Shown: positions 50,842 to 63,400 of the stretch, piece after piece
Layout: each line of letters starts with the position of its first letter
Numbering within the stretch: the stretch's first letter is position 1
Assembly (NCBI GenBank): GCA_002049455.2
Contig: KV918864.1
Span: 62,001 to 126,000 of the forward strand
DNA length: 64,000 nucleotides
Source of the DNA: Porphyra umbilicalis
Taxonomy: Eukaryota > Rhodophyta > Bangiophyceae > Bangiales > Bangiaceae
Reading direction: 5' to 3'
Made by a program: the position numbers and the translations under genes
Notes under the pieces: generated by a model
What the model was told of the DNA's origin: nothing
The model's input: the letters and a program-made list of their open reading frames with translations, nothing else
The model's database searches: none

Positions 50842-53800
50842 CTATAAAGGCGCAAAGTGGGAAAAGTAAACGGGGCCCGTCTTGGTCCCCCACACCACCC
50901 GGCTCCCCGCCACTGACACGACGGCCGTCAAAGACGGCGGGCACGGGACGAGGCGCAGCCGCGGCCGCCCCTCGTGGATGTCCAGAAAGGCGCCACACTC
51001 GCCAATCACCGACATGAGAAAGACCCCCGCCGCCAGGCAGCCCCGGCCGTCTGCCGCAGCCGCGGGTGCCGGCGGGACGTACCGGGCGGGGGAGGGCATT
51101 GTCCACCGGTGGGGCCCCTCAAAGGCCGCCTCGCACGTCCACGCCCCCACCCGCCACACCCGCACGCTGCCGTCATAGCACCCCGACACGAGCCGCGCGG
51201 CGCGGCCGTCTCCGTCACCCTCCATGACCGCCAAGATCGACACGGGGGCTGGGTGGCCGGTGAGTTCAGCGACCAGGGCCCCACGGTCTACATCCCACAC
51301 GTGCACGGGCCCGTCCCAGGTCCCCGTGGCGACGAGCGCCCCGCCGCCGTCGCCGCCGCCGCCGTCCACGAGCACCATGCAAAACAACTTGCCAGTCTTC
51401 CCACGCATCACAGAGAGGCACGAGCCGCTGGCCGCGTCCCACACTCGCACCGACTCGTCCCCAGAGGAGGTAACGACGCGGTCCACACCGCCGCTGCCGC
51501 TGCCGTGGAGGACGACAACGCCCGACACGCCATTCGTATGGCCTTCCAGGACGGTGTCGCACGACCCACGCGCCAAGTCCCACACCCGCGGGGACTTGTC
51601 GCGGCTCCCAGACACGAGGCGCTGTGCGGGGTGCTTCCCGTCCCCAGCCGTATCTAGTAGGGCCAAGCACGTCACCCAGTCAGTGTGCCCCTCCAGCACC
51701 GCCAAGCAAGTGCCCGTGGCGACTTCTCAAACGCGCACCGTCCCGTCACGGGACCCCGAGATCAGCTTGAGCCCGTCGCCCCGGGAGCTGTCATCCCAGA
51801 CGAGCAGGCAGTCTACAGGGCCAGTGTGGCCGCGGAGCACACACGCGCTAGACCCGCTGTCCACATCCCACAGCCGCACAACCCCGTCGTCGGCCCCCGA
51901 CGCGATGCGCGGCCCGCCGCCGCTGCCCGCGGCTGGCAGTGTGACAAAGCACTGCACCCAGTCGGTGTGGCCGTTCGGGGACGGCAGGCACGGCTCACTA
52001 TCAATGTCCCACACCCGCACAGAGGTGTCGTACGAGCCAGACGCGACGCGAGTCATGGCGTCGTCCCCACCCCGGGCCAACAGCGTTGAGCACAGCACCG
52101 GGCCATTGTGCCCGGTCAGCACCGACGTGCACACGCCCCGATCCACATCCCACACCCGCACAGTCGAGTCACGTGCCCCAGACACCAGGCGCTGCCCACT
52201 CCCGCCGTCACCCCCACCCAGGACTTCGAGGCACATCACCGCGAGGTTGTTCCCGCGGAGTACCATGAGGGGCGCCCCGTCCACGCCCCACACCCGCACC
52301 GTCTTGTCCCGGGAGCCCGTCACGATACGAGGGCTGGCACCGTTGCCGCCCCCATCCAGGATGGCCAAGCACAGCACCGGGAGGGTATGGCCATCCAGCA
52401 CCGACACGCACGTGCCGCCCTCCACATCCCACACCCGCGCGGTCCCGTCCTCAGACCCCGACACGACGCGTGCCCCGGTGCCCCTGACGTCCCCTCCCAA
52501 AGGTGTGAGGCACAAGACCGGGGCGGTGTGGCCTTCCAGCACCGTGAGGCAGGAGCCGCTGCTCAGCTCCCACACCCGCACCGCCCCATCACGGGACCCG
52601 GACAGGAGGCGCGCTCCGTGGCCGCTGCCGCTGTCATCCAGGTGCAGCACGGACAGCACCGGACCGTCGTGTCCCTCCAGCACAGACGAGCACAGCCAGC
52701 TGTCCACATCCCACACCCGCAGAGTCCCGTCGTCGGCCCCCGATACGATGCGGGCGTCGGTGCCGCCCTCACGCCCAGCAACGGCGACCACACAACGCAC
52801 CGGGCTCGTATGACCACGCAAGACGGCCAAGCAGGCTCCGCGCTCCACATCCCACACCCGCACCGTCGCGTCGTCGGAAGCAGAGACGACGCGCGCCCCG
52901 CTGCCGCCCCCACCCCGGTCCAAGACGACCAAGGAACGCATCGGGCCGTCGTGGCCGTCGAATGTGTACTTGCACATGCCGCGGTCCACATTCCACACCT
53001 CCATAACGGGGCTGTGGATGCTGGCCGTCACCAGCAGCGTGACTCCACTGGTGGTTACGACAGAGCACAGCCAGTCGACCGGCCAGCGAATGGAAAAGGC
53101 AAGGCTGTAGCGCGGGACGTCCAGCCGGGTTGCACCGTACAGCTCCACCGTCGGCTTGGTGAGGAAGGAGCGCGCAGATTCGCAAAAGTACGACAACAAG
53201 GGTGCGTCTGCGCCGTGATCAGGGTCCACCGATAGCAGCCGGAGACGTTCCGTCACCTCCCAAGCCGCCTGGTTCAGCCGCATAGGCATGGGCGTCTTCT
53301 TGTTGGCAACCGCGCCCTCGACGACGGTGGCCAGGAGGTTCAGGACGTCCAAGCCGAGACCGTGGCAGTCGGCCCTGTACACGCCGCACGTGCAAGCACC
53401 AAGCGTGACCCGCCATGCAACAAAGCGCATATCGAAAAGCAGCACACGGAGCTCATCAGCAGCGCCCCCGGCCCGCAGGAGGTGGCAGATGGAGGCCTCA
53501 ATGAAGCCGTCAGACGGCAGCATCCACACAGGGCGGATGGTCACACGCTTGCCGCGCATCTCGACCGGCTTCTCGATGGGGACCACACCGCTGCGCCGGC
53601 AATATCCAGCCACCAGCTGGGCGTGGAACTTGGACCGCTCGGTCTGGCTCAGCAGCTTTGGGCGGGCCAGAAATTCCACCACGAGGTCGTGGAGGCTCAG
53701 CAGCAGCGGCTCGTTGGGCCCCTTGTCCTGAACGCTGACAAGGGAGTAGTTGCGCAGCGTCTGGGCAATCTCCTTGGTCACGTCCAGGCTGTCCTCGTCC

Positions 53801-55884
53801 CAGAGCGCCGCCAGCGCCGACCACGGCAGCTGCTCCTTGGATCGCAACACGCACAGGGCCCGAAAGCGCTCTCGCCACAGCTCGCAGTTGCCCTCATCCT
53901 CCCCCAACGCCGCGTAGCTGGCGAGCAGACAGGCCCACAGGGATGCGTACTTGTCGGTGCCGGTAGGCTCCTCGAGGAGCAAGGCCGCTCGCTGACGTCC
54001 GACTTGCATCAACGCCGACGCCCACCCATGCGCCAACACAAGACCGCCCATCACAGAGAGCGCCAACGCCAGGCCATCACACAGGTCCACCGCTTGCCCC
54101 ACGCGCTCGTCCGTCTTATCAGCTTGGACGACGCCACTGCGCTCGGCGTGCACGAGGAGCACCCCAGTCGCAGCCGTTCCGCCAAGTGCACCAACCTCGA
54201 CACAGCGGCTCATGCGCCGGCTGCTGGCAACGGCCCGCTGACGCGTGGACACCAGCAAGGCTGACGACTCATTACCCTCCATTGCCTTGATGAAAAGGGA
54301 CACCCACTGCACATGCCACACATCGTCCACGACGAGCAGGCAGGACTTGCCCACCAGAGCGGTGCGGAGGCGCTCCACCGCCATATCCAAGTTCACCGCC
54401 TCCACCAGGGAGCCACCGAGGGTGGTCGCCAGCGCGCACAGGCGCTGGTGCACCTCGGCACGCGTGACATCCCGGTACAGCTGGAACCAGCAGACGCCGT
54501 CGGGGAAGCGCTCCTTACCGGCCACCTCTGTCGCAACACGGTGCGCCGTGAGGAGGCACGACAGCGTTTTGCCCGTACCCCCCATCCCGTGGGCGCCCAC
54601 AGCCCCGACGGGGTTTGCGCCCGACATGACCGCCTGGTACAGCTGCACGGGGGGCAGCTCTGGGTTGGCCCAATCCACAAATACCATGGACGGCAGGGCG
54701 GGCAGCAGCTTCTCCGCCGCCGCCTGTGCCGCCTGGGCCGGCCCCGCCACCACCACCTCCAACGTTTCAGTCGCCACCGCGTGCACCTTGCGGTGGTACG
54801 CGAGCTGCACCAGCTGCAACAGATGGTCGGCATCGCGCCGGCTCTCCGACATGCGGGCCTCCATATCGTCCCCCACCCCCACGCCCCGCCCAGTCGACGA
54901 GCACGCAAGCCACGCCCGCGCCCGTCGCGAGCGCAGGGTGTGGTGCAGCTCCCCCGCCAGCACCTCTAGGTTGGCCACGAGGGCGCCCAGGCGGCCGATC
55001 AGGTCTGCCACATCCACACCTCCGCCGTCGCCCAGGTCCCGCAGGGCCGGCAGCAGGTGCCCTCTGAGGGAGGCGTGGAGGGCGTTGAGGCTCGACGACG
55101 CCTCTGCCGCCGCCCCAGCAGCTTCCCGCGCCGCCACTAGCACGCTCAGCGCAAAAGAGAGCGTGCTCAGGGCAATGCCCACAATGGGCCCGGCCGCAGA
55201 CGCCAGGTTGGCCGCCTCCTCGCACGTCAGGGCGGCGGCCACCCCCGCCACCCCCGCCAGCGCGCTGCTCGATAGCACGGAGCCGGCGCCGCTGGCCAGG
55301 GCCGAAAAAAACCCGGCATCGGCACGCTCCGGCGCCAAGCCGTTGCTGCCACCGCCCATGTCCATGTGCCGCTCCCACACTGCCGCCAGCGGCGCGCCAC
55401 GCCGCCGCAGCTGCTGCTGCCATGCAAGGGCGTCTTCCTTGGTGGCAGCGCAAAAGCGCACTGGCGTGTCGGTGGAACCCCCCAGCACCAGCTCCACCAC
55501 CCACTGGCCAGAAAGCTCGGCCAGCTCCCCCGCCGGGGACGCACAAAACACATTGACTTGCCAGCTGGTCTGCCCAGCGGCAGCACGGGGCAGCGGCACA
55601 AAGTGGAGGTGCCGGTCTTGGCGGTCGAGCGTCGGCAGGTTCCCGGGGCCCGGCGCCGTTCCCGCCCCCCCCCCCGACGGCTGCCGCTGGTAGTGGAGGC
55701 CACACCACAGGTGCACCGTCACGGGTGTCAGGGCCACCTGGCGGGAGCCCCCGGCACCGCAAGGGAGGCCTCCACGCCGCTTGATCAGCTGCAGGCTGCC
55801 ACTACACGGGCGCATCAGCACCCCCCACGCGGCAGCATCTTCCTTGGCGGGGAGGCAGTCACTCGACGAGACGGCGGCAGCCAT
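50842..55884 (-). CDS. NLR-like STAND ATPase: PH-like, helical, NB-ARC, WD40 repeats
   Basis: Start MAAAVSSSDCLPAKEDAAAW (good context); the upstream frame is probably leader. Residues ~15-160 look like a PH domain (W..L.RPCSGSLQLIK ... ATKEDALAWQQQLRRR). Residues ~186-265 form an Ala-rich helical, possibly membrane-active segment (GPIVGIALSTLSFALSVLVA). NB-ARC: P-loop GAHGMGGTGKT (~435), Walker B LLVVDDVW (~518), LLVSTRQR, GLALALSVMGG (~604), LHDLVVEFLA in MHD position (~731). From ~970, 13-14 WD40 repeats (for example SGSRDGAVRVWEL, LEGHTAPVLCL), enough for two seven-blade propellers. An in-frame TGA at 51727-51729 replaces the Trp of one repeat (VRVWEV expected), after which the frame stays open to 50842 (1680 residues). 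This could be a mutation, a base error or readthrough. Inferred role: intracellular sensor/cell-death regulator. No introns. Confidence 0.88.
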
Positions 55885-57979
55885 GTCGACGCGCACGGCC
55901 CAGGCCGCACGCCAGGCGGAAAAAAGGGCGCCCGGGGGGGTCGTGCAGCCGCAGACCCCACCGCGCAGGCGGGCAACAGGAGAGAGTACTGAGCGGCCGC
56001 TTGTGCCACGCCACTCGCCGCGCAATGGCAGCCGAGGCGGGGCCCACCACCGCCGTCGAGAGGCGGGCGTGCGGGGAGCTTGCCGCGCCACGCACCCACC
56101 GGCCCCGACGAGGGGCAGCCCGCCTGCCGCAGCGGCAGGCGCAAACGACAGAGCCCGCGTCTAGGCGGTGGTGGCCGCACGGGGGGTGGCGCGCCAAAGG
56201 GGCTGCACGGGTGGCGCGGGCGGTAGAAGCAGGCACGCCCACGACAGCGGCTGGCAACACCCCCAGCGGTCGACGCCGACCCCATGACACAGGGCGCGGG
56301 GGCGGGAGACAACGCGGCCGTGCGGGGGCCAGCAGGGGGGGGGGGGGGGCACGCGGGGGGTTGGGCCGCACGGGCCAGGACCAGAGTGAAGTCCAAGCAG
56401 AGGGGCCACACACCCATCGCCCGTCGCCGGCTCGAGGCCACAGAGGGCACCGCCGCCGGTGGCCACCGCGCCGCCACAGAGACCACCACGGCGGTCCGGT
56501 GGCACGGCGGCGCGGTGGCCACCGGTGGTGCCCCCTGCGGCTCCCCCCCCCGGCCTCACGCTGGGGGGCCCCGTCACGCGCACCACGCGCAAATGCCCAG
56601 GGTCAGCCCACAGCGGCTGGGCTAGCCGCCGGCGGCGGCGCCGCGGATCTCGACCCGACGTGAGGGGCCATCAAAAGTCGTCGTCTGCCTGCAGCCCCCG
56701 CCATCGTCCGGCTGCGCCCGCTCCAAGGCGGCTCGCGCCTTGTGAACGATCACCGCCACCCCAGTGGGGCCACTGCACCGCATCAGACGGGCGGTATCCA
56801 GTGTCGGACTGCGGCGGGCGGGGGTGCCGACCTGGTAGACCACACCACCCGCCGGTCCACCCCGACGGCGGGACCATCATCGATTTGGTGGGGCTGCCCG
56901 CGCCGCCACTCCCCTGGCCGCGGGCGGAGGCGTGTTGGGACAGGCGACGCCCGCCGGATCGGCGCGCGGGGCCCCGTGCGGCCGGGAGGGGGCGCCAAGC
57001 GTGGCGGCCCCCAACGTTGATGATGATTCTTGCTTATAGCAGTGCACGGGTGCGCACATCGTCTCACAAGGTGAAATGTCCATCTGGTCCTGCATCGGTT
57101 GAGCCGATGCGGATCAGTCCATCGAAAGCCTCCCTCGATAGGAGTTTTCGATACATATCGCTGAGCCCATCGCATCCCATCATTCGACGGCTATGTAAAC
57201 CGCCAGGACCTTTTGGTCTCGATGCGAGAAACGGCCAAGGCGGCTGTTGGTGGGCTCTCAATCAATCGGGCCGCGCGGCACAGGTTGTTTCATTGGACCA
57301 CGTCTTGCACCAAGTCGTGCGAGCCCCTCTTCTGTAAAGCAGATCGCCGCGACCTTACTTCGCCTTCGCGGGAGCGCGCGGCAACCTTTCTCGTCGCCTC
57401 ACCTTCCCCACACTCCTTTTCTTATTGCACGAAGACGGTTGCTCTCAGATGCTTCGAGCGCTCCTGGTCTGAGTCTCCGGCCGCACCTGGCCACAACTCT
57501 CCTTGGCAGTCGCTGGCACAACACCCTGCCTGGCTGGCTCTGGCAACGCGCAAGCCGTGACCGCCACCCCCTTGGCCAAGGCGCGACTACCACACACCCC
57601 CGTTTTCTTTCTTGCCTCCCTCCTGCACCGCGTTCTTGCAGGCACCTTGCCCATGCCCACCCTTTCTTCCAGTCTGGCAGTCTGCCCTTTGCAGGCAGCC
57701 TAGAGACTTCTCGCATCTTCAAAGACCACTAAAGTGGACGGACATGGTGCCTGCAAGCCTGATTCAAGACCCTTCGTTTTCGCAACAGAGCACAGTCGGA
57801 GTGATATCAGTCGTTGGCGGCCAACTCACGCGCAAGCCCAATGTTCCATTGATGAGTCGCACTCTCCACACTGCCGCCCACCCCAGCTCGATGTCCGATG
57901 TTCTATTGCCGTATCGCTCTGCGTACGGCGCCGTCCCCCCTCGTTCGCCCCCTTCATCACCCCAACAAAAAAATGCTCA
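55885..57979. other. intergenic, no gene seen
   Basis: GC-rich to ~57000, then moderate GC. Shadow frames only. Pyrimidine-rich tracts at 57340-57700 could be intron-like, upstream of the possible exon at 57980. Confidence 0.35.
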
Positions 57980-58147
57980 TCCCCAAGGATAAAACTGATT
58001 GACGAAGAAGAGGTGGAGCGAGCCGATGCCTTCCTCCCGCGTGACACAGCAGTCAACGACGGCCTACGCCTCCTCGACGGCAACGACGCGGACCGCGCCA
58101 AACTCGAGGTTGACATCGACAGCATGGTGGACGGTGTCGAGGCGTAG
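57980..58147 (+). CDS. possible C-terminal exon of an unidentified protein
   Basis: In frame to the TAG at 58145-58147: KLIDEEEVERADAFLPRD, then TAVNDGLRLLDGNDADRAKL, EVDIDSMVDGVEA. Acidic, strongly third-position-GC coding, unlike its surroundings. No start codon or firm acceptor found and no family recognised. Confidence 0.3.
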   Translation, partial: SPRIKLIDEEEVERADAFLPRDTAVNDGLRLLDGNDADRAKLEVDIDSMVDGVEA

Positions 58148-59055
58148 CGTGAGCGCTGTCACAGTTACCATTGCCGCTGAAGTGGCGTGATGGAAAGGGC
58201 GTGGAAGTGGGCTCTCTGTAACGGGGGTGAAGTGTGTTGGTGTGGATTGGCCGTCTGTCACGGCCCGCTGGACGTCCGCAAGGGCGGGGTGCATCGTTTG
58301 ACGTACTCTTCTTGTGTTTGTTTTGTAGTTTGGACCATCGTTCTCGTTACTCTGTGGGCCATTGCGCCGTGCGAGCTCTTGTCTGTGTTTCCTTGGACGC
58401 TTGTTTGTGCCATGGTCGTAGAACTCCTTGTCACCTTGGCCTGTCCTGTTCGTGGGCTTCGTGTTGGCACGCTTCGTGACCTGAGATGACGGCGACAATA
58501 GGGAGCGACGGCGCAAGAAAAAAAATGAAGCGCTGCGCACAGGCGCCGTGTGACCTCGACTCCGCAAGAAAACAAGAGAGCTCATTGGGGGGATCTGCAC
58601 CCTTTGATTCGGCATCATAGGCTCTTCATTGGATGGCTGTCTTTGTAAAGATGGCCGTTACCGCGCCCACCCGGCGACTCCTTTTGCCTCGAGCGGGCAT
58701 ATCGCGATGGGAAAAACGGACATCGGGTTACGGTCCATCGAGTATGCGAATCATTGTCCATCGGCGACCCCCGTTGACACGGACATCAAGAAGGGTTCGA
58801 ATTCACGTCTCGATGCGGATTGCACCTTACTAGACGATGTAGGAACCGAACATCTCATCTGCGAGTCAAAATTTTGCCTCACCAAGGCCTCACAGGCCTC
58901 CTCAGCCCGAGCTGCTCCCACAGCGCGCCGCACCAGCGGGCGTGCGGCTGCGGCGCCGCCGTCGTGGGTGGCAGCTCACGTGGCACGCCACGTGCCCCGG
59001 ACGGGAATTGCGCAGATGACCTAATGCCATCTCGGTTCATTGTGTCTGGCATCAC
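58148..59055. other. no gene seen
   Basis: Moderate-GC spacer up to the LTR; the last bases ATCAC before 59056 may be one copy of a target duplication whose partner lies outside the window. Confidence 0.35.
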
Positions 59056-60099
59056 TGTTGGAGATCCGGAGGAGGGACTTCGGGCACGCACGGTCTTGAC
59101 GGGGGACCGGATCAAGCTTGGGCGGTCTGCGACGGCGGCCCAATATTGATCCGGGTTGATTCGGAGCCGGTGAGTCAGGGGGGTGGAATTCGGCTTCCAA
59201 CGCACGACACCCCCCTGGCGGAGTGGACGGGAGCGCCCGGACGGAGGGGGTGGCCGCTGGTGCCGGGCGCATGGTGGGGAGGTTTGAGGGACAGTGGCAC
59301 CGCTGACGACGGTGCACTGAGGACAGGAGGAGGGGGACCACTCGGCTCGGGGGGAGGGCGCCGGTGGTCGGTGGATGGGGAGACGGGTGTCGGCAGGTCG
59401 CCCAGTGGCGGCTACCGGTGGCGGGCGGCGGGCGACCGACGTCGGTGGGGATGGCGGTAACCCGCGGGGGTGACGCGGTGGCAACCCGCGGGGCGGGCGT
59501 GTCGGCGGCCCGCGGGGCGGGCTTGGCGGCAGCCTGCGAGGCGGGCGAGGCGACAGCCCGCGGGGCGGGCGTGTCGGCGGCCCGCGGGGCGGGCGGGTCG
59601 GCAGCCCGCGGGGCGGCGTGGCAGCAGCCCGCGGGGCGGGCGTGGCGGCAGCCCGCGGGGCGGGCGTGGCGGCAGCCCGCGGGCGGGCATGGCGGCAGCC
59701 TGCGAGGCGGGCGTGGCGACAGCCCGCGGGGCGGGCGTGGCGCGACGATGCCGCACCAGGGGGGCGCCCTGGGGCAGAGGGGACAATTGGAGCCAGGCGG
59801 GGCTCTGGGTCGTGTTGGGAGGGGGAGGGGGACGGGGAGGAGCCACCACAGGGGGCATCTCTCCCCACCCCACCCCTGCGACTGTATGCCTGCTCGGGGA
59901 CGGGGCGAGTGGGGACTGCTTTGCTGCGCGTGGGAGAGGCTTGAGAGGACCGCGTGGCCCCGATATAGTGATGGGGGGAACGGGCGGGAGAGACATGAGG
60001 GAGAAAACAGGCATCCTTTGTTCTCACCGCTGTCGCGACCAAGCGGGGAGAGTGACGGGTCGGGGGTACGGCTAACCCCCTTTCTGGGTGTACTCAACA
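59056..60099 (+). repeat. 5' LTR of copia-2 (about 1.04 kb)
   Basis: Inverted terminal TGTTG/CAACA, directly followed by the primer site. Contains the minisatellite at 59460-59750. The left boundary is inferred from the TGTTGG start and not checked against a second LTR. Confidence 0.65.
59460..59750 (+). repeat. GC-rich minisatellite inside the copia-2 LTR
   Basis: About eleven units of 22-27 bases built on GGCAGCCCGCGGGGCGGGCG, with variants. Not coding. Confidence 0.85.
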
Positions 60100-60114
60100 G
60101 GTTATGGGCCCAGC
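60100..60114 (+). promoter_or_regulatory. copia-2 primer-binding site (initiator tRNA-Met anticodon arm)
   Basis: GGTTATGGGCCCAGC directly follows the LTR terminus CAACA. Its complement GCTGGGCCCATAACC is the anticodon stem-loop of eukaryotic initiator tRNA-Met. Confidence 0.8.
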
Positions 60115-60154
60115 GTCCCTGCGGGCGCTGTTTGGTTGTGAGGGGTCTCGTGCC

Positions 60155-60480
60155 GGCGGCTGCCGGGGCGGCCGTTGACGAGTGTGGTCCGGCGTGGTGG
60201 GTGAGACCTACCGCGGGCGTGTGTGGGCACGTATCCAGCTGCTTGCGCGGCTGCGGGGGAGCGAGAGCACGGGCGGGCGGCTGCTGGGACTGCCGTGGAC
60301 GCGCGTGGAGTGGCGTGGTGGTTGAGACCTACCACGGGCGTGTGTGGGCACGCGTCCAGCTGCAGGGGCGGCTGTGGGAGTGAGATAGCGCGCGCGGGCT
60401 GCTGCTGGCGCGGCTGCTGAGATTGTGGAGTTGCGTGACTGTTGGGGCCTATTGCGGGCGAGTCTGGACTCGCGGGGTTG
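60155..60480 (+). repeat. ~120-bp tandem repeat in the copia-2 leader
   Basis: About three diverged units sharing GAGACCTACC.CGGGCGTGTG and TGGGCACG..TCCAGCTGC, between the primer site and gag. Confidence 0.75.
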
Positions 60481-63400
60481 GCACGGGAGCACCATCAAGC
60501 ATTCGCAGACGGGTTCCCCTCGGGGGGCTCGGGTGTGCGGGCACGATGGCGGGTTCCGCCTCCGAAGCATCGGTCAAGATCGAGAAGCTCAGCAACGACA
60601 ACTATGTGACGTGGTCGGCCAACGTGGAGCACGTGCTCAAGCTCAAGAACTGCTGGGAGGCGGTGGGATCGCCCCCGCCGGGCGTGCAGCGCATGCTTGA
60701 GGGCGACGAGCCGCTGCCGTCGCGATCCGAGCTGCTGGCCGTGCTACAGATACCGGGCGCGACGGAGGACGTGATGGCGATCAAGGTGACGGCGCGCGAG
60801 CATCTGGCGGTCCTCGACTGGAAGCGCAAGGACGAGGTGGCCCTGGCGACCCTCCATCTCAACGTGGCGGAGATCCACCATGCCACCTTCCGCGTGTGCC
60901 GCACGGCGCGCGGGGCATGGGCGGCGCTGGAGGAGCTATTCCGGTCGCGCAACATGGCGCGCTCGATGGACATGCGGCGTCGGCTGGCGACCATCTCCAA
61001 GCGCACGGACGAGGGCATGATTGAGTACATCAACCGCGGCACCATGCTGCATTACGAGCTGGGGCAGCTCGGACAGGACCAGCCGGAGGCGGAGCTGGTG
61101 GCGGCGCTGCTGTCGGGACTACCCGCGTCGTATGCCAACACGGTGGAGCTCTTGGAGGACCAGGGGGTTCCCAGCCTCCGTAGGGTGACCGAGCGCCTGA
61201 TGGCAGCCGAGGTCAAGCGGCTGGCCGCGTCCGAGTCAAGGAACGAGGACCGAGCCGTGGCCTACGCGGCTGGGCCAGGGGACCGCCGTGCGGCCCCATC
61301 CGCGAAAGCTCGTGTAAGCTTCCACTGTGACCGCCCGGGGCACATTCAGCGTTTCTGCCCCGAGCTGCGTCGCCGCGAGCGTGGAGACGGGCTTGCAATG
61401 GCTGTCGTGGGCCGCCGAGGCGCCCTGGTCGGCGACGGGTCGCTGCCAGTCGCGGCTTGGATCGTCGACAGCGGGGCGTCCCACCACATGACGGGGGACG
61501 CCTCCGTCATTGTTGGGCAGACAACCGTGCCTCCGGTACACGTGCGGATGCCGAACGGGTCCACGGTGACAGCGACTCAGAGCGGGACCGTGCCGTTGCC
61601 GGTCTGGGCCGTGGACGGCAGCACCACGCTGACCCTCCAGGACGTCCTGCACGTCCCCGGCATGGAGGTGAACCTCTTCTCCGTGCAGGCGATTATGGAG
61701 CGCGGGTTCGGGGCCAATTTCCGCGACGGGAAGGTGTCCATCTTCCGCGGGGGGGCACGAGTGCTTGACGGTGTGCGCGCGGGGGCCGTGCACGTGCTCC
61801 CGACCATCAACGGTGGGCCGGAGACGGATGACTATGGCGACCCCCTGGGCTTTGCTGGGGCCGCCGTGGGCGCCGCCGTGTGGCACCGCCGACTCGGTCA
61901 CTGCGGAGCCAAGGACTTGAAGCGGGTGGCCAAAGCGGCGGATGGGATGCGTATGAACGGCGTGGGGGCCAAGGAGGCTCTCAGCAAGGGGTGCAAGTCG
62001 TGCCAGGTGTCCAAGCAAGTGCGCGCGTCGTACTATGAGTCGACCAGCCTCACCACCGTGTTCCTGGAGCTCGCACACACCGATGTTGCGGGCCCGATGG
62101 CGCACGAGTCGATCGGAGGGGCGGTGTACTGGGTGACGGTCATCGACGACTACACGAAGATGGCGGCGGTTGTACCCATTCAACGTAAGGACGAGGCGGC
62201 TGGGGCGGTACGGCGCGTGCTGACCCAGTGGGAGACGCAGACTGGGGCAAAGCTGCAGCGGCTGCGCTCCGACCGCGGGGGAGAGTACCTCGGGGCGAGC
62301 TTTCAAGGGTGGCTGGCGGAGAAGGGGGTGGTGCACCAGAAGACTGCCCCCTACTCGCCGCAGCAGAATGGGAAGGCGGAGCGGTACAACCGGACGCTGG
62401 AGGAGCGCACGGTGGCGATGCTGGCCGACGCCAACCTGGAGGGGAACCTGTGGGCCGACGCGGTGGTAACGGCCAACTACACGCTCAACCGCATCCCGCG
62501 ACAGGGGCGGGTGCAGACACCTTACGAGATGACCTATGGGAAGCGGCCGAGCGTCGGGCACCTGCGGACGTTCGGGTGTCGGGCGTACGTCCTGACGCCC
62601 GCCCCGCTGCGGCGCAAGCTCCAACCCCGGTCTAAACGCGGGACCTTCATTGGGTACGAGGCGGGGTCGAAGGCGTATCGGTTCCTGATCGACGGCAAGG
62701 TGCTTGTGCGGCGGGACGCCGTGTTTGAGGAGGTCGACCTCACCAACGCTGGCGACGCCAGCAGCGACGAGGATGAGGACGGCAGCAGCAACGACTACGA
62801 CGACAACGACGGCGGGAACCCTGGGCCTCCCGACGAGGCCGGTGCGGACGGCGCCGACAACGGTGACGCGGACAATGTGACCGACGACACTACGGGGGAC
62901 GGCATGACGCCCCCCTCGACGGCTCGCGGGCTGGGAAAGACCCCCCCGCCAACCGCTGACGCCGGTGGGAGCCAGGAGAAGGTGGCTGCAACCGGTGCAC
63001 GTGCCGACGGCGCGCGGGTGGTCAGGTTGGCCAACCCGCCCACAGCGGCCCCCGGTGGGAGCCACATCGAGGAGGGGGGAGACATCACCGACGCGATCGC
63101 GGCGGCCAAGCTTCTGGTCACCAGGAGCAAGGGGGAGTCCGACGACGAGGAGGCGCCCGGAACGGCCGGACCGAGTGGCGGACACCGCCGGTCAGGCCGC
63201 CACCGGGCGGAGCCGGAGCGCTTTGGTCAAGGGGGGGAGGCGATGGCAGTCCGCGGGGTGACGAACCCGGACAAGATGACTCTCTCGCAGGCGCGCAAGG
63301 AGGCCGACTGGCCATCGTTTGACGCGGCGGTGCGGGCGGAAGTGGACTCGCTGTGGGGCAACGGAACCTGAGTGCTGGCCGACCTTCCTCCGGGAGCCAA

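Noticed and set aside
52108-53235. 375-residue plus-strand frame opposite the NLR WD40 region
   Set aside because: Antisense shadow of the repeated WD40 codons (periodic HIPHPH pattern).
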